From positions 2,413,501 to 2,477,500 of the forward strand of contig NZ_JBANRJ010000001.1 of NCBI RefSeq assembly GCF_037154075.1: a stretch of DNA of 64,000 nt, written 5' to 3'. This document shows positions 1-10,328 of this stretch, piece by piece. Made by a program: the position numbers and the translations under genes. Numbering within the stretch: position 1 is the stretch's first letter; every line of letters starts with the position of its first letter. The notes beneath the pieces are model-generated. The model was not told the origin of the DNA. It was given only the letters and a program-made list of their open reading frames with translations, and ran no database searches. The stretch comes from Sphingobium aromaticiconvertens. Its GTDB lineage: Bacteria; Pseudomonadota; Alphaproteobacteria; Sphingomonadales; Sphingomonadaceae.

Positions 1-305
1 GAGAGGACCAGCAGCCCGGCAAGCGAGAACAGCGTCCCGCCCGGAAGGGCCAGCGGAGTCGGGCGCTTATCGGCATAGAGGCCGATGAGCGGCTGGAGGA
101 TCGACGCGGTAATCTGATAGGTCAGCGTCACCAGCCCGATCTGGCTGAAGGACAGGCCCAATTCGGCCTTCAAATTGGGATAGATGGCCGGAAGCAGCGA
201 CTGCATCATGTCGTTAAGCAGGTGGCAGACGCTGATGGCGACGATTACGCCGAACACCGTCGTTTCGGTGGCAGGAAGGGGTGGGGCTGCTCTGGTGGCG
301 TTCAT
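1..305 (-). CDS. MFS transporter, fosmidomycin-resistance (Fsr) type, N-terminal part
   Basis: The first about 101 codons of a major facilitator protein are visible; the gene runs off the left edge. The start is the ATG complementary to 303-305, reading MNATRAAPPLPATETTVFGV. The first helix contains ISVCHLLNDMMQSLLPAIYP, followed by a second helix and the loop GLYADKRPTP. The CHLLNDMMQSLLPAIYP helix is characteristic of Fsr-type inner-membrane drug exporters. It is divergent from an AraC regulator 101 bp away, so that regulator probably controls it. Export of fosmidomycin itself is only a family label; the real substrate is unknown. Confidence 0.8.
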   Translation of the reverse strand, partial: MNATRAAPPLPATETTVFGVIVAISVCHLLNDMMQSLLPAIYPNLKAELGLSFSQIGLVTLTYQITASILQPLIGLYADKRPTPLALPGGTLFSLAGLLVL

Positions 306-406
306 CGCACGGTCCGGTCTAAAAGAATGGGTTGCCTCCTTTAAGTCCTGGCAGGCTGGCCCGCATTCCTGTATGGGTCTTTCACTTTCGCAAGTGGGAC
401 GGGTTC

Positions 407-1190
407 ATGCTCTGGAATGATCCAGCCGATATCGAACATATTGCCCGCCCCATCGTTGCGGTCGGTAATGAATATCCGCCAGCGTTCGAACTTGATTGGC
501 ACATGCATCGACGGGGGCAATTGCTCTATGCCGCGCGCGGGGTGATCGTTGTCAGCACGCCTGCGGGCATGGGTCGCACCGCCTGAGCGCGCAGTCTGGA
601 CGCCGGGCGGATGCCTGCATTCGATCAGGATGGTCGGGGCGGTCAGTACACGCAGCGTCCTGATCGAACCCGATGCTGCTGGTTCGCTGGGAGCGGTCAA
701 TCGCGTAATCCAGGTTTCGCCGTTGCTCCGCAGCTTGCTGGAGGCAGCGTGCGACGTCGACCCGGAATATGATGTCGATGGCAGGGATGGCATGGTGATG
801 GCGCTTTTGCTCGCCGAACTGCCGCGTGCGCCCACCGTTCCCCTTGCGGTGCCCTTTCCTTACACGCCGGAGATCGCTCGCAAGTGTCAGCGCTTCCTTG
901 AACAACCCACACCGCACGACACCATCGATCAATGGAGCGAGGAACTGGGGATGGGCAGACGCGCCTTTACGCGTGCATTTCGGCGGGAAACCGGTCTCAG
1001 TTTCGGCGCATGGCGGCAGCAGGCCTGCCTGCTTGTCGCCTTGCCCCGGCTCGCGGCGGGTGAAGCGGTGACGACGATTGCGCTGGACCTTGGTTATGAC
1101 AGCCCAGCCGCCTTCACCACGATGTTCAAGCGGCTCGTCGGTGTAGCACCCAGTCGCTATGGCTCCGGGCGCGCCACAACAGGGAACTGA
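407..1190 (+). pseudogene. AraC-family regulator with an apparent frameshift
   Basis: Two reading frames together encode one AraC-type regulator. Frame 1, from ATG 407, gives the cupin-like sensor start (DIEHIARPIVAVGNEYPPAF, then the HMHRRGQLLYA segment and VVSTPAG) and stops at 584-586. The protein resumes one frame over from about 567 with AWVAPPERAVWTPGG and the histidine LHSIRM segment, and runs to 1190 with a complete C-terminal two-helix HTH (RRAFTRAFRRETGLSFGAWR, then VTTIALDLGYDSPAAFTTMF). The junction is at about 563-572, within VVSTPAG/AWVAPP. A single-base indel, real or from sequencing, would restore about 260 residues. It is divergent from the MFS gene and probably its regulator. 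No slippery heptamer is seen at the junction, so programmed frameshifting is not proposed. Confidence 0.75.
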
Positions 1191-1281
1191 CCATGGCAGT
1201 CAGCGGGTGTGTGTTTGGAAGCGAAGCGAGTGTGGTCCGATATTCTGCGATAAACGTGGGATTGTTCGGGCTGACGGTACA

Positions 1282-1602
1282 TTACGCCGCCGCTCTCCCG
1301 ACCGGCCTGCGATCCCGTCTGATATTATATTTTTTCCCATAGGGTGACAGGTCGCATGATGACAAAGTTGCGCGGGAAGCCGGGAATCGCCGACAGAATG
1401 ACCATATTGGATGCCCGACAGCGGCGGTCAGCAACGATGTGTCGGGTTTTGCGATCTTTTCGACAGCATCATACAGGTCAGAGGCGGACGCCATCGTATA
1501 GGGCGGCTTGCAAAGTGCTGCGTCGAAAAAGGGTTCTGCGGAGGCGGCTGTGCCAAGGAAAATGGTCGGCAGGCTCAGGGCAACCAACGAGTTTCGCAGC
1601 AT
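1282..1602 (-). CDS. Putative small secreted protein, possibly with a degraded C-terminus
   Basis: The 106-residue frame begins with a convincing Sec signal peptide (MLRNSLVALSLPTIFLGTAASA, cleavage after ASA). A short mature segment follows, FFDAALCKPPYTMASASDLY, then DAVEKIAKPDTSLLTAAV. After that the translation turns Arg- and Cys-rich (RRFPASRATLSSCDLSPYGK) and looks like read-through of another frame. This suggests a secreted protein whose 3' part has been lost or shifted. It lies downstream of, and on the same strand as, the sortase gene (61 bp gap), so it may be the tail of that transcript. Function is not recognised. Confidence 0.35.
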   Translation of the reverse strand: MLRNSLVALSLPTIFLGTAASAEPFFDAALCKPPYTMASASDLYDAVEKIAKPDTSLLTAAVGHPIWSFCRRFPASRATLSSCDLSPYGKKYNIRRDRRPVGRAAA

Positions 1603-1663
1603 TTATGGTCCCTTGGTTGGCGTCAGCGGATAAAAAGGCTGATCGGGAAAGCGGCTGTCTATG

Positions 1664-2302
1664 TCATGTCCCGTAGCGTTGCGACCAGTTTAATTCTTCC
1701 GCCCAGAGGACAAAGCGAAGCGGCCCGCGTTCCACGGCATCGAATGGGTAGCAGGTGGCAAGCGCCAGATGCGGACTTATGGAATAGCGCGGATAGCCGA
1801 AACGGTCCCACCGGACGATCTGGGATCGGGTGATACGGAAACGGCGATGCTGTCCGCTTACCTCTTCTACATCAACCATGTCGCCGATTTTCAAATCCTT
1901 GAGAAAGGTGAAATGGGTGTCGCGATGGCCCGCCATGATGCTGATCGGCGCGTGACCACTCTCTTGCTGGAGCGGGAGGAGGGTTGGGCCGAAAGCCATG
2001 GCTTGACCCGACCCGCCGGACAGGATGATTTCGCTGATGCCCAGGCGTGGCACTCTGATCCGTGCCACCGGCGCTGTGTCGGCCCAAGGCCAGGGGCGGA
2101 CGGGCTTATGGCTGGCGACGCTGCGCTCAAAGGCGCGGTCGAGCAGGATCTGGGCGACCCAGGCCTTGGCCGGGATCATCGCGCCGCGCGCGACGAGCAG
2201 GATGCCGATAGCGCACAGTCCCACAAGCATCATGCGCCGGAGGACGCGCCCGAAGACACGCCCTCCCTTGCTTGCGGCCCGCATATGCAGGGCGATGGTC
2301 AT
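1664..2302 (-). CDS. Class GN sortase
   Basis: Sortases are cysteine transpeptidases that cleave an LPxT-type signal. Class GN is the rare Gram-negative form, normally dedicated to one neighbouring substrate. The 212-residue protein has an N-terminal membrane anchor (MMLVGLCAIGILLVARGAMI), then the sortase barrel. The catalytic His is in SIMAGHRDTHF, the Cys in LALATCYPFDA and the Arg in GPLRFVLWAE, so the triad is complete. The start is the ATG at 2300-2302, which overlaps the stop of the upstream VIT/VWA gene as ATGA and therefore indicates translational coupling. A longer frame to 2368 would overlap that gene and is rejected. It should act at the periplasmic face of the inner membrane on the LPQTATG signal of its neighbour. 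Confidence 0.9.
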   Translation of the reverse strand: MTIALHMRAASKGGRVFGRVLRRMMLVGLCAIGILLVARGAMIPAKAWVAQILLDRAFERSVASHKPVRPWPWADTAPVARIRVPRLGISEIILSGGSGQAMAFGPTLLPLQQESGHAPISIMAGHRDTHFTFLKDLKIGDMVDVEEVSGQHRRFRITRSQIVRWDRFGYPRYSISPHLALATCYPFDAVERGPLRFVLWAEELNWSQRYGT

Positions 2303-4452
2303 GCCTTTGCCTCCCCACGCTGCGCCCGGCGTGACAGGATCAACCCGGCAAGGCCAAGCAGCAGGCACAGCAGGCCTTGCCCGATCAGTCCGACATAGCC
2401 GGTCGCGGTCTGCGGCAGTTCCATGGCTTGCGACTGGTCGGCGGATTCCATGTCGATGCGATTTATCCCGGCCTTTGCGGCCTGCCCGCCGAACAGCGTG
2501 TCGAAGTCCCAGCCAGCGGGCAGAAGCAGCGGCAGTTCTTCGCGTGTCAATTGGGCACCGTCGGGACGGCTGGGGGTTTCGTCGACCGCTACCAGGCTCG
2601 TCTGGCTCGTCACCAGACCATAAGCGAGGCCGAGTTGCGCGATCGCTTCGTCGGCGGTGGCGTCGTCGGTTTCATCCGCCCAGCGTGCGGCCTCGACATC
2701 CGCAATGCGACGGTTGGCCCATAGTTTCGCGACGGCAGGGCTGTCGATGGCAGCGGCCAAATCTACCCGCTGCGACCAGGGGCGGTCGCCGATCCTGCCT
2801 GAAGCTGTCAGGCTGCCCGAGAGGCTCTTGCCACGGCCCAAAAGAACCAGGGGTTCCCCGGCATAGAGGTCGGGCAGGCGGCGAGGCGTGATGTCAAGTG
2901 CTGCACCATCGACGACGATCTTCAAGTCGCGGACGACAGGGGCCTTCAGGCGATCGAGCAGGGCAGTCATCTTGGCCGACACTTCCTCGCCCGACCCGAC
3001 ATTGGTGTAGGTGCCCCGGCCTGCTTCGGCCATGCGGCGCATCAGGAAATTGTTGGGCGCGGAACCTATACCGACCATGAAGACCCGGCTGCGGCCGCCT
3101 TTCGCTGCGATGGTCGCCATCATTTCCTTCTCGTTCGACAGATTGCCGTCGGTCAAGAAGACGATCTGCCGCACACTCTGGTCGTTGGTCGGCTCATTGT
3201 CCTCAAGCGCGGCGACCAGCGCTGGGAGCATTTCGGTGCCGCCATCTGCTTCAAGCCCCTCGGTGAAGCGCCGGGCCAGCGCGATCTGTTCTGGCGTGGC
3301 GTCTACGCTCTGGTCGAACAGGCGGGTCATCGTGTCGTCGAAACGGATGACGTTGAAGCGGTCCTGTGGGCGCAGAGTGTCCAGCGCGTAGAGCAGGCTG
3401 GCCTTGGCCTCGTCCATCGACTGGCCGCCCATGGAGCCGCTATTGTCGACTACGAAGACCATTTCGCGCGGTGGCACGGCGCCTGCGGGTTCCCGGGCGG
3501 GGGGCGTGATCGACCCCATCAAATAGGATTGGCCATCCAGAAACTGACGAAACAGGCCGATGGTGGGATCGGCACTGGCCGAACGCCAGCGCAGTTCGAA
3601 ATCGCGATCCGTGGGCACCTGCCCATCGGCAAGGCGGATCGTGCGCGTTTGCTCTCCATCACTTTTCACTGCGATCCGGTGATAGGGGCTGATGACATTG
3701 GCGGGCACGAAGCCGGGGGCCAGATGTACGGTGATCGACACGCGGTTCAAATCCTTGCCCAGCGCGGGAGGCGCGAGCGGCGCGGTGACATTCGCAGCAT
3801 CCGCCATGGCGGCGGGATTGGGCGCGTTGCCGTCTGTCAGGCTGTGGGGTGGCACATAGCGCGGCCCCACGACCAGCGGAAAGCGCAGCGCATATTCCCC
3901 ACCCAGTTGCCGCACCGGCGCCTGATATTCGATCGCGATCAGCACCGTTTCGCCGGGGCCGACATTGGCCACGCTGTTGCGGAACATGTTGGGACGATCG
4001 GCTTCGACCAATCCCGCCTTCTGCCCCTTATCGCGCGCCTTTTCGTAGATGGCGCGGGCTTCTTCCCGGCGCTTGATGCGGCCGATGATCACGCGCTGGC
4101 CCACCACTATCTTCAGGCTGTCCACTGCGCCATCGTCAGGCAATGGGTAGAGATAGCTTGCCTCCATCCATTGCGCACTGGTGTTGCGGAAGGCCTGGGT
4201 CACGCGCACACGGGCAATCTGGCCGCTGACCGTGACGTCCATGTCGGTGCCCAGTCGCATGGCGGGCATGGCTGTCTCCACCCCCTTGCCGTGCAGCAGC
4301 AATGTGCCGCCTTCAATGGCGTCGGGTTCCGTGCCTGGCTCTGCGGCAGTCAGGCGGGCGGCGAGAAAGATTGCGCCCACGACACTAAGGAGCAGGCAAA
4401 GGCCCAGCATGAACCGATGCCGGGATCGGTTGAAGAAGGAGGGTGGGGACAT
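2299..4452 (-). CDS. Marine proteobacterial sortase target protein (VIT plus VWA domains)
   Basis: This 717-residue exported protein starts at MSPPSFFNRSRHRF with a membrane signal (LGLCLLLSVVGAIFLAARL). A VIT domain follows at about residues 60-190, with ASYLYPLPDDGAVDSLKI and IKRREEARAIYEKA. A von Willebrand A domain follows with an intact MIDAS, MVFVVDNSGSMGGQS. The C-terminus is a class GN sorting signal: LPQTATG, then the helix YVGLIGQGLLCLLLGLAGLI and the basic tail SRRAQRG. It is the predicted sole substrate of the sortase encoded immediately downstream (ATGA overlap). VIT/VWA proteins bind ligands through a divalent metal; the ligand is unknown. A longer start at 4518 adds residues with no family support. 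Confidence 0.9.
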   Translation of the reverse strand: MSPPSFFNRSRHRFMLGLCLLLSVVGAIFLAARLTAAEPGTEPDAIEGGTLLLHGKGVETAMPAMRLGTDMDVTVSGQIARVRVTQAFRNTSAQWMEASYLYPLPDDGAVDSLKIVVGQRVIIGRIKRREEARAIYEKARDKGQKAGLVEADRPNMFRNSVANVGPGETVLIAIEYQAPVRQLGGEYALRFPLVVGPRYVPPHSLTDGNAPNPAAMADAANVTAPLAPPALGKDLNRVSITVHLAPGFVPANVISPYHRIAVKSDGEQTRTIRLADGQVPTDRDFELRWRSASADPTIGLFRQFLDGQSYLMGSITPPAREPAGAVPPREMVFVVDNSGSMGGQSMDEAKASLLYALDTLRPQDRFNVIRFDDTMTRLFDQSVDATPEQIALARRFTEGLEADGGTEMLPALVAALEDNEPTNDQSVRQIVFLTDGNLSNEKEMMATIAAKGGRSRVFMVGIGSAPNNFLMRRMAEAGRGTYTNVGSGEEVSAKMTALLDRLKAPVVRDLKIVVDGAALDITPRRLPDLYAGEPLVLLGRGKSLSGSLTASGRIGDRPWSQRVDLAAAIDSPAVAKLWANRRIADVEAARWADETDDATADEAIAQLGLAYGLVTSQTSLVAVDETPSRPDGAQLTREELPLLLPAGWDFDTLFGGQAAKAGINRIDMESADQSQAMELPQTATGYVGLIGQGLLCLLLGLAGLILSRRAQRGEAKA

Positions 4453-4618
4453 GGCAGGACTCCGAAAAATGTGGAGCCTTTCCAATAGGCAGCCGCGCTG
4501 CCGCACAGCCATGGGCAATGGATGCCGGTTTCGGACAAGGCGGGCTGCAAGGTACGGTTCACACGAAGTTTTGTGACGACATGTGCGGATTTGTACGCCA
4601 TTGTCCGTAGGAAAGGGG
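4453..4618. promoter_or_regulatory. Divergent promoter region between sortase-substrate gene and XRE regulator
   Basis: This 166-bp non-coding gap separates two divergently transcribed genes and must hold both promoters. The arrangement implies that the HTH regulator controls the VIT/VWA-sortase pair. I could not assign confident -35/-10 boxes or an operator. Confidence 0.4.
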
Positions 4619-5380
4619 ATGTCGAGAATGATGCCGGATCAGGGCCAGTTGCCGCAACGCGAAGGCGATGCGATCGCGGAGCGCCTGCGCGAAGAACTCG
4701 CGCGGCGGCGCGTTTCGCGTCAGGCGGTCGCGGACATGGCGCGGGTCAGCCTCTCTACGCTGGAAAAGGCGCTATCGGGCAGCCGTCCCTTCACTCTGGC
4801 AACTGTTGTCCGGCTAGAGGAAGCCCTGGGCACGGTTTTGCGGGACAGGCATACGCTGGCGCCTGCTGCTTCATCGGGCCTCGCGCCCGAACATATGGGG
4901 GCCTATAGCCGCGCCGCCGTGCGGTGGATCGAAGGCGATTATGTGACCCTGCGCCCCAGCTTCAGCATGGCCGGCGCCATCAACGCCTATCGCACCCGGA
5001 TATTCTGGGACGACGCGGCCGATTATCTGTGCTTTGCGGAATCGGAGCGGGTGGACGGCGCCTTCGCTCAGTCGGGCCATGTGTCCATGCCGAACCTTTC
5101 GGGCCACACTTATCTTGTGACCAATGAAGCGGGGCAGCATCGGCTCTTCATCCTTGGCCGACCGACGCGGGAAGGGTGCATATTCGGCTTGCTCAGCACG
5201 CTTCAGGTGGGCGTCGGTTCGCAGTTGGTGCCGGTGGCCTGCCCGGTCGCTTTTGTCCCCAGAGCGCAACTGGCGGACGTGCCGATGGGCCTGCTGTCCG
5301 CGGACAATCCAGCATTTTCCGAATGTCGGGATATTCTTGACCGCGCGGTGCAGGATGATTTCTGTCGCTGGCGGCAATAG
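4619..5380 (+). CDS. XRE-type HTH transcriptional regulator with a C-terminal sensor-like domain
   Basis: The roughly 253-residue protein has an N-terminal lambda-repressor HTH (RLREELARRRVSRQAVADMA, then VSLSTLEKALSGSRPF and TLATVVRLEEAL, about residues 15-75). A domain of about 160 residues follows, containing GDYVTLRPSF, RTRIFWDDAADYLCF, SGHTYLVTN and RLFILGRPTREGCIFGLLST. That region resembles small-ligand sensing domains but is not a family I can name. The start could be 4619 or the ATG at 4628; GGAAAGGGG at 4610-4618 is better spaced for 4628. Being divergent from the sortase operon, it is the likely local regulator. A terminator hairpin follows. Confidence 0.75.
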   Translation: MSRMMPDQGQLPQREGDAIAERLREELARRRVSRQAVADMARVSLSTLEKALSGSRPFTLATVVRLEEALGTVLRDRHTLAPAASSGLAPEHMGAYSRAAVRWIEGDYVTLRPSFSMAGAINAYRTRIFWDDAADYLCFAESERVDGAFAQSGHVSMPNLSGHTYLVTNEAGQHRLFILGRPTREGCIFGLLSTLQVGVGSQLVPVACPVAFVPRAQLADVPMGLLSADNPAFSECRDILDRAVQDDFCRWRQ

Positions 5381-5392
5381 TCGCCCCCTGGA

Positions 5393-5430
5393 GCAGTGAA
5401 TGATGAGATTGAATAATTCACTGCTTTTGT
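5393..5430 (+). terminator. Rho-independent-type terminator after the XRE gene
   Basis: A perfect 9-bp inverted repeat, GCAGTGAAT at 5393-5401 and ATTCACTGC at 5416-5424, has a 14-nt loop and is followed by TTTTGTCTTT. It lies 12 bp after the regulator stop codon. Confidence 0.7.
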
Positions 5431-5485
5431 CTTTGATTACCGCATTCTGCGGGCCGTCGGCTGTTCCAGCCGACTTCAGAATGCT

Positions 5486-7117
5486 TTAGCGGTAGCGCAC
5501 CTCCACCAAATCAAGTTCGCGGATGAGCTTCTGGGCGATTTCGCTGCCGATTGACCGGCCGCGCGCCATTCGGAAGATTTCGTCGCGTTCGGCTTTCAAT
5601 CCAGCAAGCCGCAAGTCGCGCTCGATCTGGTCATATTTACGGGCCTCGCGCGTATCGCCGCCATGCTGGCTGCGACTGTCGATCCGTTCCCGGTACAGGT
5701 CCATGATCCGGGCGCCCGCTGCGGCATAGATATCCGCATCGCTGCGTCCTTCGGCCAGCCTATGCTGTGTCCGTTCGATCGCCTTGATTGCGGCCTGGGC
5801 AGAGGCTACGCGGGCCTCGTCCTCCTGCGCCTGTCTGGATGGTTCGGCGGGCATCGTCAGTCCCCGCAGCAAGAGTGGCAATCCCACACTTGCTGCGATC
5901 AGGGAGACGATGATGACACCCGCCGCGAGGAATATGGCAAGGTCGCGGGCCGGAAAGGCCGTTCCATCGGTTAACGTCAGGGGAATGGTCAGAACGCCCG
6001 CCAGCGTGATCGCGCCCCGCACACCAGCAAAGGACATAGCGGCGACCAGTCGCCAGTTTGGGTTGCGATAAGGAACATCCTCACGTCCGCGCAGCAGTGT
6101 GAGGCGGAAGGACACCCATACCCAGGCGAAACGCAGCGTCGCCAATGCCAGCATGATCGCCATCACATATACGCCAAGCCACCAGGGGTTAGCATGATGG
6201 GTCAGCCGAACGGTTTGTTTGGCGGCGGCGAGGATGCCGGGCAATTGCTCGCCGAGCAGCACGAAAATGATGCCGTTGAGCGAAAACTGGATCGTATCCC
6301 ACACGGAATTGCGGCGCATACGCGTGGCGGGCAGCGCCTGGCGGGAGATTTCCGCGAATGTCATCGTGACGCCCGCCGCCACGGCGGCGAGGATGCCGGA
6401 GCAGTGCAGATGTTCTGCCAATATATAAGCGGCGAAGGGGATGAGCAAGCTGATGAGAACCTGCGATCCGGTGTCTTCGCCGAAGCGGTCGGAAATCCAG
6501 GCCTTGGCGCGCGTGACGGACAGTGCCACAGCGACGCCGATGACCAGCCCGCCCAGCGCGAGCCAGAGGAAGGTAAGGCTGGCTTCACCGATGGAGAAAC
6601 TGCCGGTCAGGGCCGCCGCGATCGCGAAGCGCAGGCACACAAGGCCGGACGCGTCGTTGAGAAGGGATTCGCCCTCCAATATATGCATCATGCGCTTGGG
6701 GATGGGCACCCGCGCGGCAATGGCCGATACGGCGATCGGGTCGGTGGGGGAGACGACAGCGGCTAGTGCGAAGGCCACCGCCAGCGGCATGGCCGGAACC
6801 AGCCAGTGAATGAAAAAGCCGACACCAATCACCGTGAGCAGGACAAGGCCGAGCGCCAGTTCAAAGACAGTCGATACGTCCTTGAGCAGTTCATCCTTCG
6901 GGATGCGCCAACCATCAAGGAACAGGAGCGGCGGGAGGAACAGCAACAGGAAAAGTTCGGGGTCGAGTTCAACGCGCAAATTGGCGGCAAGGCCGATGAT
7001 GGATCCCAGAGCGATCTGAACGAGCGGTGTCGGCAGCGCAATCGGCAACATGCGGGAAATCGCGCCGCTCACGACGACTGCGACCAATAATATCAGGACA
7101 ATCGATACGACCTCCAA
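5486..7117 (-). CDS. Na+/H+ antiporter, CPA1 (NhaP-like)
   Basis: The 543-residue integral membrane protein has about 12 helices over the first 400 residues, then a charged cytosolic tail (KAIERTQHRLAEGRSDADIY). Family hallmarks are LFLPPLLFLDGWRIP, the transport-site segment AAVVSPTDPIAVSAI, LEGESLLNDASGLV, and the late membrane segment SFAGVRGAITLAGVL. These match bacterial CPA1 exchangers (TIGR00831-like), which export Na+ (or K+) for H+ and maintain pH and salt balance. Length is typical. It is transcribed alone, with about 160 bp separating it from the etfA 3' end upstream. Confidence 0.9.
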   Translation of the reverse strand: MEVVSIVLILLVAVVVSGAISRMLPIALPTPLVQIALGSIIGLAANLRVELDPELFLLLFLPPLLFLDGWRIPKDELLKDVSTVFELALGLVLLTVIGVGFFIHWLVPAMPLAVAFALAAVVSPTDPIAVSAIAARVPIPKRMMHILEGESLLNDASGLVCLRFAIAAALTGSFSIGEASLTFLWLALGGLVIGVAVALSVTRAKAWISDRFGEDTGSQVLISLLIPFAAYILAEHLHCSGILAAVAAGVTMTFAEISRQALPATRMRRNSVWDTIQFSLNGIIFVLLGEQLPGILAAAKQTVRLTHHANPWWLGVYVMAIMLALATLRFAWVWVSFRLTLLRGREDVPYRNPNWRLVAAMSFAGVRGAITLAGVLTIPLTLTDGTAFPARDLAIFLAAGVIIVSLIAASVGLPLLLRGLTMPAEPSRQAQEDEARVASAQAAIKAIERTQHRLAEGRSDADIYAAAGARIMDLYRERIDSRSQHGGDTREARKYDQIERDLRLAGLKAERDEIFRMARGRSIGSEIAQKLIRELDLVEVRYR

Positions 7118-7218
7118 CCGTATGCTCCTTGCTCATTTCCACTTTGCAGGGGCGAATAGAGCATTTTGCCCAAGTTTTGCAAAGGCCAAGCGGTCGATTG
7201 TGTGGGTGTCAGTTATGG

Positions 7219-7256
7219 AAAAAGGGGCACGGACCATCTGATCCGCGCCCCTTCTT
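7219..7256 (-). terminator. Terminator of the sucC-etfB-etfA transcript
   Basis: The arms AAGGGGCaCGGA (7222-7233) and TCCGcGCCCCTT (7242-7253) form a GC-rich stem with one mismatch and an 8-nt loop. Read on the minus strand the stem is followed by TTTTTCC, starting about 20 nt past the etfA stop. It may also work in the plus direction (TTCTTCG). Confidence 0.75.
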
Positions 7257-7276
7257 CGTTAGCTTAAAGCGATTGC

Positions 7277-8206
7277 TTACAGCTTGCTGGTCAATTCAGG
7301 GACGATCTTGAACAGATCGCCGACCAGGCCGATGTCTGCGACCTGGAAGATGGGGGCGTCCTCATCCTTGTTGATGGCGATGATGGTCTTGGAGTCCTTC
7401 ATGCCTGCAAGGTGCTGGATCGCGCCGGAAATGCCGACCGCGACATAGACTTCAGGCGCGACGATCTTGCCGGTCTGGCCGACCTGATAGTCGTTGGGCA
7501 CATAGCCCGCGTCGACCGCCGCGCGTGATGCGCCAACCGCCGCGCCCAGCTTGTCGGCGAGCGGGAAGATATATTCCTCGAACGTCGGCCCGTCTTTCAG
7601 CGCGCGACCGCCCGAGACGATGATCTTCGCGCTGGTCAGTTCGGGACGTTCCAGCTTGGCAATCTCGGCGCCGACGAAGGAGGAAAGCCCCTTGTCGCCG
7701 GTCGAGGCGGTAGCTTCGATCGTGCCGCTGCCGCCTTCGCGCTCGGCCTTCTCGAACGCGGTGCCGCGCACGGTGATGATCTTTTTGGCGTCCTTGCTCT
7801 TGACCGTTGCGATCGCGTTACCCGCATAGATCGGACGCGTGAACGTGTCTTCGCTCTCGACCGACAGGATGTCGCTGATCTGCATCACGTCCAGCAGGGC
7901 GGCGACGCGCGGGGCGACATTCTTGCCCGTGGTGGTGGCGGGCACGACGAAGGCATCGTGATGCCCCATCAGGTCCACGATCAGCGGCGCGAGATTTTCG
8001 GCCAGCGGATGGGCAAAGGCTGCATCATCGGCGACATGGACCTTGCCCACGCCCGCGATCTTGGCAGCAGCGTCGGCCACGCCCGACACGCCCTGTCCGG
8101 CGACCAGCAGATGGACTTCGCCCAGCTTTGCAGCGGCGGTGACGGCGGAAAGAGTGGCGTCCTTGACAGCGCCGCCCTCATGTTCAACCCAGACGAGCGT
8201 TTTCAT
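7277..8206 (-). CDS. etfA: Electron transfer flavoprotein, alpha subunit
   Basis: EtfA binds FAD and, with EtfB, passes electrons from acyl-CoA and related dehydrogenases to ETF:ubiquinone oxidoreductase. The 309-residue protein has the N-terminal alpha/beta domain ([20 protein letters not shown]) and the conserved FAD domain ([96 protein letters not shown]). These are textbook EtfA features at typical length. The start ATG (8204-8206) overlaps the etfB stop as ATGA, so the two subunits are translationally coupled. A terminator hairpin follows. Confidence 0.97.
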   Translation of the reverse strand: MKTLVWVEHEGGAVKDATLSAVTAAAKLGEVHLLVAGQGVSGVADAAAKIAGVGKVHVADDAAFAHPLAENLAPLIVDLMGHHDAFVVPATTTGKNVAPRVAALLDVMQISDILSVESEDTFTRPIYAGNAIATVKSKDAKKIITVRGTAFEKAEREGGSGTIEATASTGDKGLSSFVGAEIAKLERPELTSAKIIVSGGRALKDGPTFEEYIFPLADKLGAAVGASRAAVDAGYVPNDYQVGQTGKIVAPEVYVAVGISGAIQHLAGMKDSKTIIAINKDEDAPIFQVADIGLVGDLFKIVPELTSKL

Positions 8207-8952
8207 GCGGCAACTCCCATAGCCTTAAGCTTCGCAACCAGTTCATCGACATCGGCGACCTTCACGCCAGCGGTACGCTTGGGCGGCTCGACGACCTTGA
8301 GGGTCTCAAGACGGGCCGTGATGTCCACACCATAATCGGCTGGGGTCTTGCTCGCGAGCGGCTTGCTCTTGGCCTTCATGATGTTGGGTAGCGAGGCATA
8401 GCGCGGCTCGTTGAGGCGCAGGTCGGTGGTGATGATCGCGGGGATCGACAGCTTCACCGTCTCCAGTCCGCCATCGACTTCGCGGGTCACGTTGACGCTG
8501 TCGCCCGACACTTCGACCTTGGAGGCGAAAGTACCCTGCGGCAGGCCCAGCAGCGCGGCCAGCATCTGGCCGGTCTGGTTGCTGTCGTCGTCGATTGCCT
8601 GCTTGCCCAGGATGATCAGGCCAGCGCCTTCCTCTTCCTGTACCTTGGCGAGCAGCTTGGCCACGCCCAGCGGTTCGACTTCATCATCGGTCTGGATCAG
8701 GATCGCGCGGTCCGCGCCCATCGCAAGGCTGGTGCGCAGCGTTTCCTGCGCCTTGGCCACCCCGATCGAGACGGTGATCACCTCGGTCGCCACGCCCTTT
8801 TCCTTCAGGCGAATGGCTTCCTCGACCGCAATCTCGTCAAACGGGTTCATGCTCATCTTGACGTTCGCAAGATCAACACCCGTCCCGTCCGCTTTAACGC
8901 GGGGCTTCACATTATAGTCGATGACCCGCTTCACGGGCACAAGGATCTTCAT
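8203..8952 (-). CDS. etfB: Electron transfer flavoprotein, beta subunit
   Basis: EtfB is the AMP-binding partner of EtfA in the soluble electron carrier for beta-oxidation and amino-acid dehydrogenases. The 249-residue protein starts at [26 protein letters not shown] lies 8 bases upstream of this ATG, which fixes the start against a longer frame reaching 9105. Family signatures visible are [40 protein letters not shown] and [14 protein letters not shown]. It is downstream of sucC across a 97-bp gap that holds a long hairpin, and it overlaps etfA by 4 bp. Confidence 0.97.
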   Translation of the reverse strand: MKILVPVKRVIDYNVKPRVKADGTGVDLANVKMSMNPFDEIAVEEAIRLKEKGVATEVITVSIGVAKAQETLRTSLAMGADRAILIQTDDEVEPLGVAKLLAKVQEEEGAGLIILGKQAIDDDSNQTGQMLAALLGLPQGTFASKVEVSGDSVNVTREVDGGLETVKLSIPAIITTDLRLNEPRYASLPNIMKAKSKPLASKTPADYGVDITARLETLKVVEPPKRTAGVKVADVDELVAKLKAMGVAA

Positions 8953-8980
8953 TGCACATCCTCCTATGGTAACGCCGACA

Positions 8981-9018
8981 GGGATGCGGCGACCTGAAAA
9001 ATCAGGCCGCCGCATCCC
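8981..9018 (-). promoter_or_regulatory. Intercistronic hairpin between sucC and etfB
   Basis: The arms 8981-8997 and 9002-9018 pair as 11 + 5 bp with a single A/C mismatch around an AAAA loop (GGGATGCGGCG and CCTGA against their complements). It starts about 30 nt past the sucC stop and has no T tract in either direction. It is therefore more likely an RNA-stability or processing element, or a partial terminator, than a simple intrinsic terminator. Confidence 0.55.
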
Positions 9019-9049
9019 ATGACGGTAGTGGTTATGGTTACGTGATGGC

Positions 9050-10249
<1,200 letters not shown>

Positions 10250-10328
10250 GGGCTGGGCCGTCCTTTGTGCTGCGATGGCGTGCGTTGGCAGCCGTTAAGC
10301 ACAGGGCAGGGGGCGGAGAAAAGAGGAT

